From Salinibacterium sp. TMP30 (lineage in GTDB: Bacteria; Actinomycetota; Actinomycetes; Actinomycetales; Microbacteriaceae), in NCBI RefSeq assembly GCF_038397785.1, contig NZ_CP151642.1:2356001-2420000 (forward strand): a stretch of DNA of 64,000 nucleotides, in the 5' to 3' direction. Positions 8,958 through 17,057 of the stretch are shown in pieces. The first letter of the stretch is position 1. Each line of letters begins with the position of its first letter. The notes under the pieces were generated by a model. That model did not search any database, was not told where the DNA came from, and saw nothing but the letters and a program-made list of their open reading frames with translations. Made by a program: the position numbers and the translations under genes.

Positions 8958-10476
8958 CACCGGTCGCTTTCTGATGGTTGGCTAGAGGTTTCGTCTCGAG
9001 AAAGGCGAGGAGGACCGTGGCGACCAGCGCTAGTGGCGATAGGAGAAGAAACAGGGGCGGTAGGGCCGCGCTGTAGGCTTCCGCGACCTCGGATTGGAGC
9101 GTAACCGGCATTTGAGCCAGGACCGAAGGAGTCAAGGTCTCTAGATCCACGGCGACGGCCGTGTCGCCGATACGAGTTCCGGCCAAGGTGGTGGCGAGAG
9201 TCGCAGTGAACGCGCTTCCCACCGCCGAGATTCCAACCGCGGCCCCCACCTGTCTGAAATAGTTATTGGATGCCGTGGCGCTGCCAACCATGATGGCAGG
9301 CAGGGCGTTCTGCACGATAAGCACCAACAATTGGGTGACGGTGCCGAGTCCGGCGCCCATCAGCGCGGAGTAGGCACAAACTTCAAAGACGGTGGTGGAT
9401 GCGTCCATGGTCGACATCAGCACGAGTGCGATACCGACTATCACCGATCCGACAATCGGAATGAGCTTGTAACGCCCGGTACGGGTGACGGTGTAACCCG
9501 TCACCGCGGATGAGACCAAGATCGAGCCGATCATGGGGATCAATATCAGGCCCGACTCAGTCGCGTTCAGACCCATAACCATCTGTACGTAAACGGGGAG
9601 GTAGGTAACCACTGCGAACATTGCGATGCCACTTACCAGCAGAGCCGCTCCCGTTGCCAGCACGAAGGTCCGGTCCCGGAAGAGCTTGAGGGACATGATG
9701 GGCTGCACTGCACGATACTCCGCAAAGACGAATCCAGTGGCGGATGCGAGAGAGATAGCTGCCATGCCAACAGTCTCGGGGGAATTCCACTCGAATACTG
9801 TGCCAGCCCAGGTGGCAAGAAGCACAACCGTGGTCGTTCCGATCAAGAGGAAGATAATGCCGAAAAAGTCGGGCTCAGGCCTCAGCCGGGACTGTGACGG
9901 TTTGACGAATCTAAGAGTCAGGCCAAGGGCAATGGCCCCGATCGGCACATTGAGCCAAAATGCCCAATTCCAGCCAGGCCCATCCGTGAACCAGCCGCCG
10001 AGAAGCGGTCCGATAACCGAAGCGACGGCCCATACTGCACCGAACACTCCTGCGTACTTGGCCCGCTCTCGAGCGGGAACGGCATCGGCGAGGATGGTTT
10101 GCGAGAGAACGAGAAGGCCGCCACCTCCCACACCCTGAATGAGGCGGCAAACGATCAGCCCGTCCATTGTCGTGGCGAGCGCTGCCGCGACTGATCCGCC
10201 CGTGAAGATTACGATCGCGAGGGCCAGAAGTCCCCTTCTTCCGACTACGTCACTCAGGGAACCGTAGATGGGCATGCTGGCGGTCGACGTGAGGACGAAG
10301 CCAGAGACCACCCAGGCGATGCGGTCCGCACCGCCGAGCTCGCCGGCGATAGTCGGCAGCGCGGTGCTCAGCAACGTCTGATTGAACGCGACCATGAGTA
10401 GGGCCAGCATTAGGCACGCGACGAGGAAGCGTACATCTCTCGGAGAGTAGAGCTGAGGGGAGGCAGTATCCGTCAT
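8938..10476 (-). CDS. MFS transporter, EmrB/QacA (DHA2, 14-TM) family
   Basis: A 512-residue membrane protein with about 14 hydrophobic spans. It carries the DHA2 motifs: TALPTIAGELGG in helix 1, GSLSDVVGRRGLLA in loop 2-3 and RLIQGVGGGGLL in helix 4, then GVFGAVWAVASVIGPLLGGWF. This group exports drugs or organic compounds using the proton gradient. It begins 5 bp after the XRE-cupin regulator stop and overlaps the MmgE/PrpD gene, suggesting a regulator-controlled export unit. Substrate unknown. Confidence 0.88.
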   Translation of the reverse strand: MTDTASPQLYSPRDVRFLVACLMLALLMVAFNQTLLSTALPTIAGELGGADRIAWVVSGFVLTSTASMPIYGSLSDVVGRRGLLALAIVIFTGGSVAAALATTMDGLIVCRLIQGVGGGGLLVLSQTILADAVPARERAKYAGVFGAVWAVASVIGPLLGGWFTDGPGWNWAFWLNVPIGAIALGLTLRFVKPSQSRLRPEPDFFGIIFLLIGTTTVVLLATWAGTVFEWNSPETVGMAAISLASATGFVFAEYRAVQPIMSLKLFRDRTFVLATGAALLVSGIAMFAVVTYLPVYVQMVMGLNATESGLILIPMIGSILVSSAVTGYTVTRTGRYKLIPIVGSVIVGIALVLMSTMDASTTVFEVCAYSALMGAGLGTVTQLLVLIVQNALPAIMVGSATASNNYFRQVGAAVGISAVGSAFTATLATTLAGTRIGDTAVAVDLETLTPSVLAQMPVTLQSEVAEAYSAALPPLFLLLSPLALVATVLLAFLETKPLANHQKATGDAEYEI

Positions 10477-10481
10477 ATCTG

Positions 10482-11084
10482 CTAGTAATATCTTGCGGTC
10501 GTCGGAGGCGTGGAAGCCCCCATAAACACCACTGGCCGCGCGGTTCGGTTGGAGTATGCGTGGGGGGTCGCTGAATCGAACGAGACTGTGTCGCCTTCGC
10601 TCAATACATAGTGGTGGCCGTCGAGCGTGACTTCGAGTTCGCCCTCCAGAATGTGGAACGCTTCCTCTCCCGGATGGGTCATGGGTGTGTCTTCACTCGA
10701 ATAGCCTGATGGAACGACTGTGCGAACCATTCCGAGCTTTCGGTTCGCATCCGGGGTGAGCAACTCCTGCGTCAACCCTTCGCTGGTGAGCTTGCGTCGT
10801 TCGTTGGTGCGAACGACGCGTCGCTCCGGCTCGTAGCCTTCGCCCTCGAATAGCTCGGAGATCGCAAAGCCCAGCGCGCGTGACAATCGCATCAGGGTAT
10901 TGAAGGAGGGGTTTCCGATTCCTCGTTCCAGCTGACTAATCAGTCCCCCGCTGACCCCCGCGGCCTCCGCCAACTCCTCGACCGTCATTCGACCCTCTCT
11001 GCTGGCCCTGATGACTTTGCCTAAATGGGCCATGCGCGGCTCACTGTCTGGGAGGGCCCTAGTCTTAGTTTCCTTCATAGTCAT
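10482..11084 (-). CDS. XRE-family regulator with C-terminal cupin sensor domain
   Basis: A 200-residue regulator. Residues 20-75 form a helix-turn-helix (TVEELAEAAGVSGGLISQLE, then NPSFNTLMRLSRALG). Residues 115-190 form a cupin beta-barrel (HPGEEAFHILEGELEVTLDG, then DTVSFDSATPHAYSN). This architecture is typical of local regulators of small-molecule catabolism or efflux (SutR/PuuR-like). The ATG follows AAGGAG by 9 bases. It is first in the operon with the MFS pump. A motif 30 bp ahead of its start recurs at the same distance ahead of the binding-protein gene at 24385. Confidence 0.85.
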   Translation of the reverse strand: MTMKETKTRALPDSEPRMAHLGKVIRASREGRMTVEELAEAAGVSGGLISQLERGIGNPSFNTLMRLSRALGFAISELFEGEGYEPERRVVRTNERRKLTSEGLTQELLTPDANRKLGMVRTVVPSGYSSEDTPMTHPGEEAFHILEGELEVTLDGHHYVLSEGDTVSFDSATPHAYSNRTARPVVFMGASTPPTTARYY

Positions 11085-11315
11085 GGAGATACTCCTTCTG
11101 GTGCGCTCGTAAACTAGACCAGATATTCCCGGCCAGGTGAGGAATTGCCAATGTATCGCAGTCGTGACGCTTTATTCGCGTCGTCTTCATTATAACCATG
11201 GTATCTTTGTTTTCATGAAGAGGGAGTGGTTGACAGTGACCACACAGCCGCTTGACCTTGATCTAGTCGGCCTTAACGGTCACGCACCGCTCACTCGGCC
11301 ATACCAGGAGACCTC
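11085..11315. promoter_or_regulatory. Divergent promoter region between the XRE-cupin regulator and the aldolase operon
   Basis: On the minus strand TTGGCA is followed 17 bp later by GAATAT, a fair sigma-A promoter for the regulator, and GGTCTAG overlaps its start region (motif at 11114-11127). Further out, ACCATGGT (11195-11202) is an 8-bp palindrome flanked by CTTCAT and ATGAAG, 24 bp apart. AGGAG at 11309-11313 serves the aldolase. These could be operator elements for the regulator; none is proven. Confidence 0.35.
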
Positions 11316-12086
11316 ATGCCACAACCAAGCACGGAAGACGCCCGCCCAAAGCAGATAGGACTCATCACAGCAGATCCGAGCCCCACCTTAATCTCCGTCA
11401 TCACTCAAGCAGGACTTGATTTTCTCGTCCTGGATGCAGAGCAGACTGGTCTGACGGTGAGGGACTGCACCGACGTGGTACAACGGGTCGCCTGCTCAGG
11501 TATAGAGGTGGCCATTCGCGTCCCAGACCTCGCTGGTAACACGCTGGTAGCTTTCGCCAACACGGGTGCATCTGAACTTGTCCTTCCCCAGGTGCGCAGC
11601 GTCAGCGAACTCGAACACGCTCATCGGGTAACTCGATATCTGCCAGACGGCAATCGGTCTGCACAGGCCTCGTTCTCCTCTGGTTTCGGAAAAGACTTCT
11701 CGCACGCCCCTCGGATCACAGTGCTATTCGAGACTCTGGAGGCAACAGAGTCAGTGGCCGACATCGCCGCTTCTGAGCATTTTCAGGGCGGGTGGGTTGG
11801 CCCGGCAGACCTCGCCTCCGACTTGCGCCTGGCGGGTCGATCCGCTCCCAATGCGCTGGAGCTCGCCACTAAGAAGATCGTGGATGGAGTGTGCTCCCAG
11901 GGAGGAAGCCTCGGCCTTCCTGCGTCTGGCATCGGCGGAATAGCGGCTGCGTTCGACGCCGGAGCAGACCGGGTGGCGCTGTATTGGGAGCGTCACCTCA
12001 CCGCGGTCATATCGGAGCTGGTAGATGCCCCGCGCGGGTCCTTTGACAGCCGTGTCATAGCTAACGATAGAAGGCATAAGAGGTGA
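11316..12086 (+). CDS. HpcH/HpaI aldolase/citrate lyase family protein
   Basis: A 256-residue TIM-barrel aldolase. Family positions seen: LDAEQTGLT (usually an Asp-x-Glu-His segment), AIRVPD holding the substrate-binding Arg, FETLEATES with the metal-ligand Glu, and GWVGPADLASDL with the metal-ligand Asp. Relatives such as HpaI cleave 4-hydroxy-2-oxo acids to pyruvate and an aldehyde. The base His of HpaI is Gln here, so the reaction may differ. It begins the plus-strand operon, and its stop overlaps the next GTG start. A reverse-strand shadow was discarded. Confidence 0.75.
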   Translation: MPQPSTEDARPKQIGLITADPSPTLISVITQAGLDFLVLDAEQTGLTVRDCTDVVQRVACSGIEVAIRVPDLAGNTLVAFANTGASELVLPQVRSVSELEHAHRVTRYLPDGNRSAQASFSSGFGKDFSHAPRITVLFETLEATESVADIAASEHFQGGWVGPADLASDLRLAGRSAPNALELATKKIVDGVCSQGGSLGLPASGIGGIAAAFDAGADRVALYWERHLTAVISELVDAPRGSFDSRVIANDRRHKR

Positions 12087-13243
12087 ACTTCAAACGGCTG
12101 AGTGCAGTGGGTGACGTGCTCATCGATAGGGACGAACCGGCGACAGCGTTCACTCCGAGCCGGGCCGTGCTGCAGGACTCGGACGTGTTGTTTGGGAACT
12201 GCGAGGCTGTCTACGCGGATGGCGCACAGCCGGCGCCGAGTGCCAGTATCCCAGTGCTGGGTAAGCCGGAGCACGCTACCGGGTTGGGTGTCGCCGGTTT
12301 CGACATCATGTCGCTCGCCAACAACCACACAGTGGACGGTGGGTATGAGGGACTGCTGCAGACCCGCGAAACGCTCCGCGCTCAGGGCATCGACACATGC
12401 GGTGCAGGAGCCAACGCGGCTGAGGCCCGCGCCCCGATCGTAGTGGAACGCGGCGACTGGAGCGTTGCCTTTCTTGCATACTCGTGCGAGTATCCCGCCG
12501 GATACGGTGCCGGTGAGGACCGGCCGGGCATCGCCACCATTCGAACCCACACCATTTACGTGCCATCTGAGATGAACGCTTTCCAGTCTGGAGGCGCACC
12601 CGATCGGCTCACAATCGCCGATCCGCGAGACCTAGCCACCGTGAGTCGCGAGGTTGAAGCGGCGGATAAACTGGCGGATGTCGTGGTTGTCAGCGTGCAC
12701 GCCGGGGACGGAAGTCGTCCAGCCGTCATCATGGATTTCGAGCGCCAGATTGCTCGGGCGGTGATCGATGCAGGTGCCGATGTCTACTTGGGACATCACC
12801 ACCACATGCTGCGCGGCGCCGAATACCACCACGGAAAGCCGATCTTTTATGGGCTTGGGCACTTCGTTTTTGACGTGTTAGATTTCGAAAGTCAGGTTCC
12901 ACCATCCGTGCTCGCTCGGATGAAAGAGCACGCCGGAGAGTACGGCTACGGATACAGGGAGGGATACCCTCTGCTCCCGATGCACCCCGAAGCCCGAATG
13001 AGCATGGTCGCCGTTTGCGATTTCATGGAAGATGGCTCCATTCGTGCCGGTGCCGTACCCTGCAGGCTCAACCCGGAGGGACAGCCCATTCCGCTCAGCC
13101 TGAATGATGCGGCGGGTCGCGAGGTCGAAGAGTACCTAGGCGAATTGAACACATCGCAAGGACTGCGCGGGAGGTGGCAACCTTCGCAGACTACAGTCGC
13201 TGGTTTTCCCCTATTGGAGTTGGTAGCGGCGGAGGCACAATGA
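12083..13243 (+). CDS. CapA/PgsA-like metallophosphoesterase-fold protein
   Basis: A 386-residue CapA-family protein with the calcineurin-like metal motifs AVGDVLIDRD, FGNCEAV, LANNHTVDGGYEGL, a divergent VSVHAGDG (usually His-Trp-Gly), and GHHHHMLRGAEYHHGKPIFYG. CapA proteins are known from poly-gamma-glutamate capsule synthesis. This copy has no signal peptide or membrane span and sits inside a catabolic operon, so a cytoplasmic hydrolase role is more likely. The start is GTG at 12083, overlapping the aldolase stop (GTGA); it overlaps the next gene by ATGA. Confidence 0.75.
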   Translation: MNFKRLSAVGDVLIDRDEPATAFTPSRAVLQDSDVLFGNCEAVYADGAQPAPSASIPVLGKPEHATGLGVAGFDIMSLANNHTVDGGYEGLLQTRETLRAQGIDTCGAGANAAEARAPIVVERGDWSVAFLAYSCEYPAGYGAGEDRPGIATIRTHTIYVPSEMNAFQSGGAPDRLTIADPRDLATVSREVEAADKLADVVVVSVHAGDGSRPAVIMDFERQIARAVIDAGADVYLGHHHHMLRGAEYHHGKPIFYGLGHFVFDVLDFESQVPPSVLARMKEHAGEYGYGYREGYPLLPMHPEARMSMVAVCDFMEDGSIRAGAVPCRLNPEGQPIPLSLNDAAGREVEEYLGELNTSQGLRGRWQPSQTTVAGFPLLELVAAEAQ

Positions 13244-14433
13244 GAATCGATGACTTGACGGGCAGACGCATAGCGTCAGGCTCGGTGCGACAGTTCGACT
13301 TCCCGAACCTGAAACGAGTCGTCTATGGCCAGGAAGCGCTCGGTGAACTCGGTGCCGAAGTACGCCGATTGCACGGGACTCGTGTGTTGCTCATCACGAG
13401 TCGCAGCACTGCGGCGAACAGCGAATTGACTAGGCTCGTACGCTCATCGTTAGGTAGTCTGCTCGTGGCCGAATTCCGGGACGCTGCCGCGCATGTCCCC
13501 TTGGCGACTGTTCGGGTGGCAACCGCGATGGCCAGGGAAGCCGGCGCAGACCTCGTGGTAAGTCTGGGTGGCGGTAGCCCCATCGACTGTGGCAAGGCGG
13601 TTGCGCTGTGTGCGCCTTCTACGGAATCCGTAGAAGTGACCCTGGCTCGCACCGTCGTCGACACCGGAGTGACAGCTGTGGGTGACATTGAACACGCCCC
13701 CTTGCCACAGGTCACGATCAGCACCACGCTTTCGGCTGCAGAGTTCACGCCGACATTCACTGTCACGAGCGAGATCGCGCGCGCCAAGATCATGTATCAC
13801 GACCCACGGGTTACGCCATCAACCGTAATCCTCGATCCCTTCGCGGCGAAGGGGACACCGAGCTGGCTCTGGGCTGCCAGTGGTGTTCGGGCGATCGACC
13901 ACTGTGTCGAATGGTACCTGTCAGCCGCACGCACCCCGTTCACAGACGCGCTTGCGATCTCGGCACTACAAATGCTCTGGCGAGCCTTGCCGACCGCCGT
14001 CAATGACCCGGACGACCTCGATGCGCGCCAGGAATGTCAGTTGGCCGCCTGGATGAGTGTTTATGGCTCCTCGAATGTGCTGGGTGGACTTTCCCACGCG
14101 ATCGGCCACCAACTCGGCAGCAATACTGGAATGCCCCACGGGTACACTTCCTGCGTGATCCTGCCGCACGTGATCGAATTCAACGCCCACGCTGTCGGAG
14201 ATCGGGTGGCCGCGCTCGCCGGCGCAGTAGGCCTTCCCGATGACGATCTGGCTAACGGCCTCAGGCGGTTGCTCGACGGGCTCGGCATGCCGAGCACAAT
14301 TTCTCAAGCTACCGATAGCGTGCCGGACCTCAGCGCGATCGCGGAAGCGACCATGATGGAAGTGGCCATAGTCAACAACCCTCGTGAGGTGACGATTGAG
14401 GATGTCCAAAGAATTCTCGAGCAGGCGCATTGA
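13240..14433 (+). CDS. Iron-containing alcohol dehydrogenase (maleylacetate-reductase-like), copy 1
   Basis: A 397-residue group III dehydrogenase. The NAD(P) site is VVSLGGGSPIDCGKAVAL near residues 104-121. Metal-binding histidines are in GVRAIDHCVEW, GLSHAIGHQLG and MPHGYTSC. The Asp usually found in the first metal motif is replaced (Arg in GVRAIDH), as is seen with other replacements in maleylacetate reductases. It likely interconverts an aldehyde or keto group and an alcohol. ATG at 13240 follows GGAGG and overlaps the CapA stop; an earlier frame start at 13174 is unsupported. A paralogue of equal length is at 15845-17038. Confidence 0.82.
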   Translation: MRIDDLTGRRIASGSVRQFDFPNLKRVVYGQEALGELGAEVRRLHGTRVLLITSRSTAANSELTRLVRSSLGSLLVAEFRDAAAHVPLATVRVATAMAREAGADLVVSLGGGSPIDCGKAVALCAPSTESVEVTLARTVVDTGVTAVGDIEHAPLPQVTISTTLSAAEFTPTFTVTSEIARAKIMYHDPRVTPSTVILDPFAAKGTPSWLWAASGVRAIDHCVEWYLSAARTPFTDALAISALQMLWRALPTAVNDPDDLDARQECQLAAWMSVYGSSNVLGGLSHAIGHQLGSNTGMPHGYTSCVILPHVIEFNAHAVGDRVAALAGAVGLPDDDLANGLRRLLDGLGMPSTISQATDSVPDLSAIAEATMMEVAIVNNPREVTIEDVQRILEQAH

Positions 14434-15808
14434 GAAGCCCGAGACTTCGCTCGTTCTCGCCAATGTCGGCTTTGCGTGGGTCGGTGACCACGCCGATCGG
14501 CGTCTGGTCAGCGGTGTCGACCTAGTTCTCAGACACGGGCGGATCGATGAGATCACTGTCGCGGCAATGAGGCCTACCGATGCCAGGGTGATCGACGCCT
14601 CCAGCTGGCTGGTGTTGCCGGGTTTGATCAATGCCCATCATCACCTATCCCAACAACTCACTCGTAACCTAGTGCCATCGGCTTCTGTCGTTCAGTGGCT
14701 GGCAGAGTGCTACCCACGCTGGTCGCGTCTCAGCGCGGATACGGCGCTGGCAGGGGCGCGCGTCGGACTAGCGGAGTTGCTACTTGCCGGCGTGACGACG
14801 ACGGCAGACCTCAGCTACTACTTCCCGCGCGGACACGCAGACATCTTTGACGCGCAGGTGCAGGCCGCCGCGGATGTGGGGATTCGGATGCTCGCGGTTC
14901 GAGGTGGCATGAGGAGCGTCGGCGGGCCGGTGCGCGACCTGATCGGTTCCAGCATCGATTCCACCGTTGAGTCCGCTGAGACACTTCTGACCGAACTTGA
15001 CCGCGTGACGGCGGCCTACCATGATCATTCCCCTGATGCAATGCTCAAAGTGGGGGTCGGCTTGACCGAGCCCTTGTGGGACGAGCCAGACCTTATGCGA
15101 TCACTCTCCGGTTTTGCGAGGCACCACGATCTCGCACTTCATACTCATGTACATCCGAGACAGATTGATCGAGAGGTAACCGGAGGAGTAGCTGACGCGT
15201 TCGCCGAGGTCGGGTGGTGGCATGACCGGCTCTGGGTGGCGCATGGGACGCAATTGTCTGAGCTTGAGCTCATCGCCATGAGCGAGGCGGGCGTAGCTCT
15301 GGCCACTTGCCCGTCTTCCAACGCCAGGTTGGGAATGCAGATCGCGCCGGCCTGGGATTTGCACCTCCGTGGCGGCACTGTAGCGATCGGCGTGGATGGT
15401 GCTGCCTCCAGTGACAGTGGAGACATGGTGGGAGAGACCCGACTCGCCTGGCAGGTTCAGCGAATCAGAGCCGGTGTTCACCCGGAGGCCAACGCACTGA
15501 CGCCTGAACTGGCGCTGAGCTGGGCGACTAATGGCGGGGCGGTCGCGCTCGGTTGGCCCGGCCTCGGCGAACTTACAGTTGGCGGGCTTGCAGATGTCGC
15601 TTGCTTCGATATTTCACGGCTGGATTACGTCGGCTCATCCAGTCCGCTTGACGCCCTGTTACTGTGTGGCCTCTCACATCGTGCGAGCCTGGTTGTAGTG
15701 GCGGGTCGCATAGTTGTCGAGGACGGACGCCTGACATTGCTCGACGAATCGGAACTCGCGGACTCAGGCAGGCGAGCGGCGGCCTTACTGAGCCCTAGTA
15801 AGAGCTAA
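14402..15808 (+). CDS. Amidohydrolase, 8-oxoguanine deaminase / AtzB-like
   Basis: A 468-residue TIM-barrel metal-dependent hydrolase. Metal ligands appear as HxH in LINAHHHLSQQL, His in ALHTHVHP, His in WVAHGTQLS and Asp in GVDGAASSDSG. The segment with VVQWLAECYPRWSRL resembles 8-oxoguanine deaminases and triazine hydrolases, which remove amino or other groups from N-heterocycles. Substrate not determined. ATG at 14402 is favoured over a TTG at 14396. It overlaps the dehydrogenase by 32 bp and ends the plus-strand operon, facing the second dehydrogenase 36 bp away. Confidence 0.82.
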   Translation: MSKEFSSRRIEKPETSLVLANVGFAWVGDHADRRLVSGVDLVLRHGRIDEITVAAMRPTDARVIDASSWLVLPGLINAHHHLSQQLTRNLVPSASVVQWLAECYPRWSRLSADTALAGARVGLAELLLAGVTTTADLSYYFPRGHADIFDAQVQAAADVGIRMLAVRGGMRSVGGPVRDLIGSSIDSTVESAETLLTELDRVTAAYHDHSPDAMLKVGVGLTEPLWDEPDLMRSLSGFARHHDLALHTHVHPRQIDREVTGGVADAFAEVGWWHDRLWVAHGTQLSELELIAMSEAGVALATCPSSNARLGMQIAPAWDLHLRGGTVAIGVDGAASSDSGDMVGETRLAWQVQRIRAGVHPEANALTPELALSWATNGGAVALGWPGLGELTVGGLADVACFDISRLDYVGSSSPLDALLLCGLSHRASLVVVAGRIVVEDGRLTLLDESELADSGRRAAALLSPSKS

Positions 15809-15844
15809 AACGGGCGACAGCATTCGTTGCGCCGCGTCAAGCCC

Positions 15845-17038
15845 TTAGCGAATGGACCCGAGTAATGCCTCGATGTCGTCGAGCGTGACGTAACGCGGGT
15901 TGTTCCGAAGCATCGGGTCGTTCATCGCGGCGCGTGCGACTCCACTGAGGTCGGCGTCCCAGATGCCGGCCTCAGCGAGTGTTCTCGGCAAGCGCATCGA
16001 AATAATCAACTCGTTCAGTGCACTGATCAGCTGGCACGCTGAGGAATTCGTGTCTAGTCCGGTGGTGTCCGATCCCATTGCCGCTGCGAGCGCCGCCTGT
16101 CGTTCGACAGTCGCCGGGCGGTTGAATTCAAGCACCGCCGGCAGCACGATCGAGGTGGTGTGACCATGCACTAGACCTGCGCGGGGGCCGAGATGGTGGC
16201 CAATTGCGTGAGATAATCCGCCGACGACGTTCAATGCACCGAATGCAGACATCCACGCGGCGATCTGACATCGTTGGCGCGCATCGGCGTCGCGCTCCTG
16301 GCCGACGGCGAGAGGAAGTGAGTCGCGCAATTCCTTCAGCGCATGAAGTACCAAGGCATCCGTGAATGGGGTACGCCCGAGGGAGAGATACCACTCGATA
16401 CAGTGGTCGACTGTCTTTATGCCGGTCGAGGCCCACAGCCAGTCCGGAGTATGGATCGCTAAGTCTGCGTCTAAGAAGGCGATCTGAGGGACGACACGGC
16501 GATCCCAGTACATGTCCTTCATCTTGGTCGCGGAGTTGGTGACGGTGAAGGAGTGAGTGAACTCAGAACTGCCCAACGTCGTTGGCAACGAAATGTGGGG
16601 AAGCGGTTCCGCGGCGAGTGGCGAGTTGATCATACCCCCTGTGAGACTCAACGCCTGCAAACTGTCCACGTCATGTACTCCTTCGGGCATGGACATGGAA
16701 ACTGCTTTCGCAGTATCGATTGCACTTCCACCCCCCAAGCTGATAACGCCATCGGCCCGGTATGCGCGTGCAGCCTCGATCGCCTCGAGCACCGCCGCGG
16801 CCGGAGCGTGCGAGCGTACCTCAGTAAACACTCCTATCGCGAGCCCTCCCAAACTCTCGCGGACGGAGCGGCCTATCGGCCCATTCGACACCGATGGGCT
16901 GGTCACCAGCAAAGGGCGTTTCAGGCCGAGCTCCGCTATTGCCTCTGGGAGCCGTGAACTGCAGCCGCGACCATAATGGACGCGACGCATTTCGGGCAGG
17001 TCAAAGGTCCGTGTAGATCTCCTCGAATTGCTGTTCAT
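15845..17038 (-). CDS. Iron-containing alcohol dehydrogenase (maleylacetate-reductase-like), copy 2
   Basis: A 397-residue paralogue of the enzyme at 13240. It has VISLGGGSAIDTAKAVSM for the dinucleotide, GIKTVDHCIEW in place of the usual Asp-containing metal motif, GLSHAIGHHLG, and VHGHTTSIVLP. Both copies share the same altered first metal motif, marking them as one subfamily. ATG at 17036-17038 gives an N-terminus aligned with copy 1. It is last in a long minus-strand run, 19 bp behind the ThDP enzyme. Aldehyde reduction after decarboxylation is a plausible role but inferred. Confidence 0.82.
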   Translation of the reverse strand: MNSNSRRSTRTFDLPEMRRVHYGRGCSSRLPEAIAELGLKRPLLVTSPSVSNGPIGRSVRESLGGLAIGVFTEVRSHAPAAAVLEAIEAARAYRADGVISLGGGSAIDTAKAVSMSMPEGVHDVDSLQALSLTGGMINSPLAAEPLPHISLPTTLGSSEFTHSFTVTNSATKMKDMYWDRRVVPQIAFLDADLAIHTPDWLWASTGIKTVDHCIEWYLSLGRTPFTDALVLHALKELRDSLPLAVGQERDADARQRCQIAAWMSAFGALNVVGGLSHAIGHHLGPRAGLVHGHTTSIVLPAVLEFNRPATVERQAALAAAMGSDTTGLDTNSSACQLISALNELIISMRLPRTLAEAGIWDADLSGVARAAMNDPMLRNNPRYVTLDDIEALLGSIR

Positions 17039-17057
17039 CTCGCGGCTCAGTCCATTC

